Shown here: positions 63,446 through 64,000 of the stretch, in pieces | Position numbering within the stretch: the stretch's first letter is position 1 | Layout: every line of letters begins with the position of its first letter | Assembly (NCBI GenBank): GCA_019638625.1 | Contig: JAHBTK010000006.1 | Location: forward strand, 186,001 to 250,000 | Length of the DNA: 64,000 nt | Reading direction: 5' to 3' | Source: Chitinophagaceae bacterium | GTDB lineage: Bacteria; Bacteroidota; Bacteroidia; Chitinophagales; Chitinophagaceae | Made by a program: the position numbers and the translations under genes | Notes under the pieces: generated by a model | Told to the model about the DNA's origin: nothing | The model's input: only the letters and a program-made list of their open reading frames with translations | Database searches by the model: none

Positions 63446-64000
63446 TTACAACAGATTACCGAAAAAGATCAGTGAATCACTTATGTGCTTTTCCCAATAC
63501 GCCCATTCATGCCCTCCTGGGTTTTCTTCGTACACATGCTCTATTTCCAGTTCAGTTAATTGGGTATGCAGATAGCGGTTATGCTCAATTAACAGGTCAT
63601 CTACCCCGCAATCGAACCGCAAATAAGGAAGTTGGCGCCGATATTTCTTTATTGTGAGCAATACGTCTTCATCTGTTTCATCTGTCTGCCTGTAACCGTC
63701 AATACCTTCTTCAACGAATAATTTCAACTGACTGAGACTCGTGATGGAGGAATGTGCCGATACCGCCATAAAATGTTTTCCATATTTTACACCTATCCGC
63801 AATGCTCCAAATCCACCCATAGATAACCCCCCGATAAAAAATGGTGATCTATCGGAAATACCGCTGATCGCTTCCTGCAATACTGCCGGTACATCTTCAG
63901 CGATCCATTTTTCAAAATCATACCCATGATGTGGAAGAAAACCTGAACCATCACCCCAAAGGCCGTCTGAAGGCATGGCAATAATCATCGGCGGTATTTC
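63446..64000 (-). CDS. esterase (alpha/beta hydrolase, putative esterase D family), N-terminus outside window
   Basis: At least 184 residues are visible; the reading frame continues to the window edge (EIPP precedes the first Met at 63988). The nucleophile motif is GGLSMGGFGA, followed by the acid in RFDCGVDDLL and His in GGHEWAYW. This is the PF00756 (esterase D / feruloyl esterase-like) fold. In this locus it may remove acetyl or other esters from the glycan. The missing N-terminus makes the signal peptide unknown. Confidence 0.85.
   Translation of the reverse strand, partial: EIPPMIIAMPSDGLWGDGSGFLPHHGYDFEKWIAEDVPAVLQEAISGISDRSPFFIGGLSMGGFGALRIGVKYGKHFMAVSAHSSITSLSQLKLFVEEGIDGYRQTDETDEDVLLTIKKYRRQLPYLRFDCGVDDLLIEHNRYLHTQLTELEIEHVYEENPGGHEWAYWEKHISDSLIFFGNLL

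Noticed and set aside
1..64000. Prophage, integrated plasmid or defence system
   Set aside because: No integrase, capsid, restriction, toxin-antitoxin or cas genes were seen on either strand.

Overview
The window is chromosomal DNA of a Bacteroidota bacterium, most likely a member of the Chitinophagaceae/Chitinophagales. The evidence is a SusC-type outer-membrane receptor, several promoters with the Bacteroidota -7 box TAnnTTTG, many lipoproteins and the typical gene content. There are 60 gene-like units, one of them a pseudogene. I saw no tRNA, rRNA, CRISPR array, prophage or defence island.

Layout. 1-7.6 kb: a sugar-uptake region with a truncated SusC gene (minus strand), a ROK regulator, a sugar-porter MFS gene, a GH16 glucanase lipoprotein and a hexuronate-type MFS transporter. 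7.6-13.5 kb: a complete seven-gene Mrp/Mnh cation/proton antiporter operon (A-B-C-D-E-F-G). 13.6-21.7 kb: mixed single genes (arginyl-transferase-like protein, TPR protein, LEA14-like lipoprotein, WbqC-like protein, TIM-barrel lipoprotein, a degenerate sensor-kinase-like protein) and a REP-associated Y1 transposase in a set of hairpins. 21.9-31.6 kb: rfbA, galE, a split-transketolase C-terminal subunit, an ECF sigma / anti-sigma-like / periplasmic sensor trio, accD, smpB and proline dehydrogenase. 31.7-38 kb: an alpha-glucan-phosphorylase-like gene, a thioesterase, a CDF transporter, dapF, corA, a Nudix gene and a TonB-domain gene. 38-41.8 kb: secreted hydrolases.

From 41.8 kb to the end the window is a carbohydrate-catabolic island. 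One minus-strand operon encodes an epimerase/reductase-like protein, a DHDPS-family aldolase and an M20 amidohydrolase. It is followed by the frameshifted stump of a LacI-type regulator. A second minus-strand operon encodes a DMT permease, an AgaS-like SIS isomerase, a PfkB kinase, a class II aldolase and an amidohydrolase lipoprotein. This set fits galactosamine/tagatose-6-phosphate breakdown. Next to it lie secreted enzymes: a GH109-like putative alpha-N-acetylgalactosaminidase, a GH20 hexosaminidase, an alpha/alpha-toroid lyase-like protein, a transglutaminase-like lipoprotein, a fibronectin-III/jelly-roll lipoprotein, a DUF6298-like glycosidase, a PQQ-type sugar dehydrogenase with a cytochrome c domain, and an esterase cut by the window end. 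Together they suggest a locus for degrading a GalNAc-containing glycan. The substrate is inferred, and no SusC/SusD pair for it lies in the window.

The observations most worth a second look are: an alpha-glucan phosphorylase homologue whose PLP-binding lysine is replaced by threonine; the GalNAc-type island with its atypical permease and no obvious deacetylase; a lost LacI-type regulator plus an orphan GTGTACGTACAC palindrome flanking one operon; a terminator with no gene before it at 15.5 kb; and a perfect 2 x 22-bp palindrome at 38 kb.
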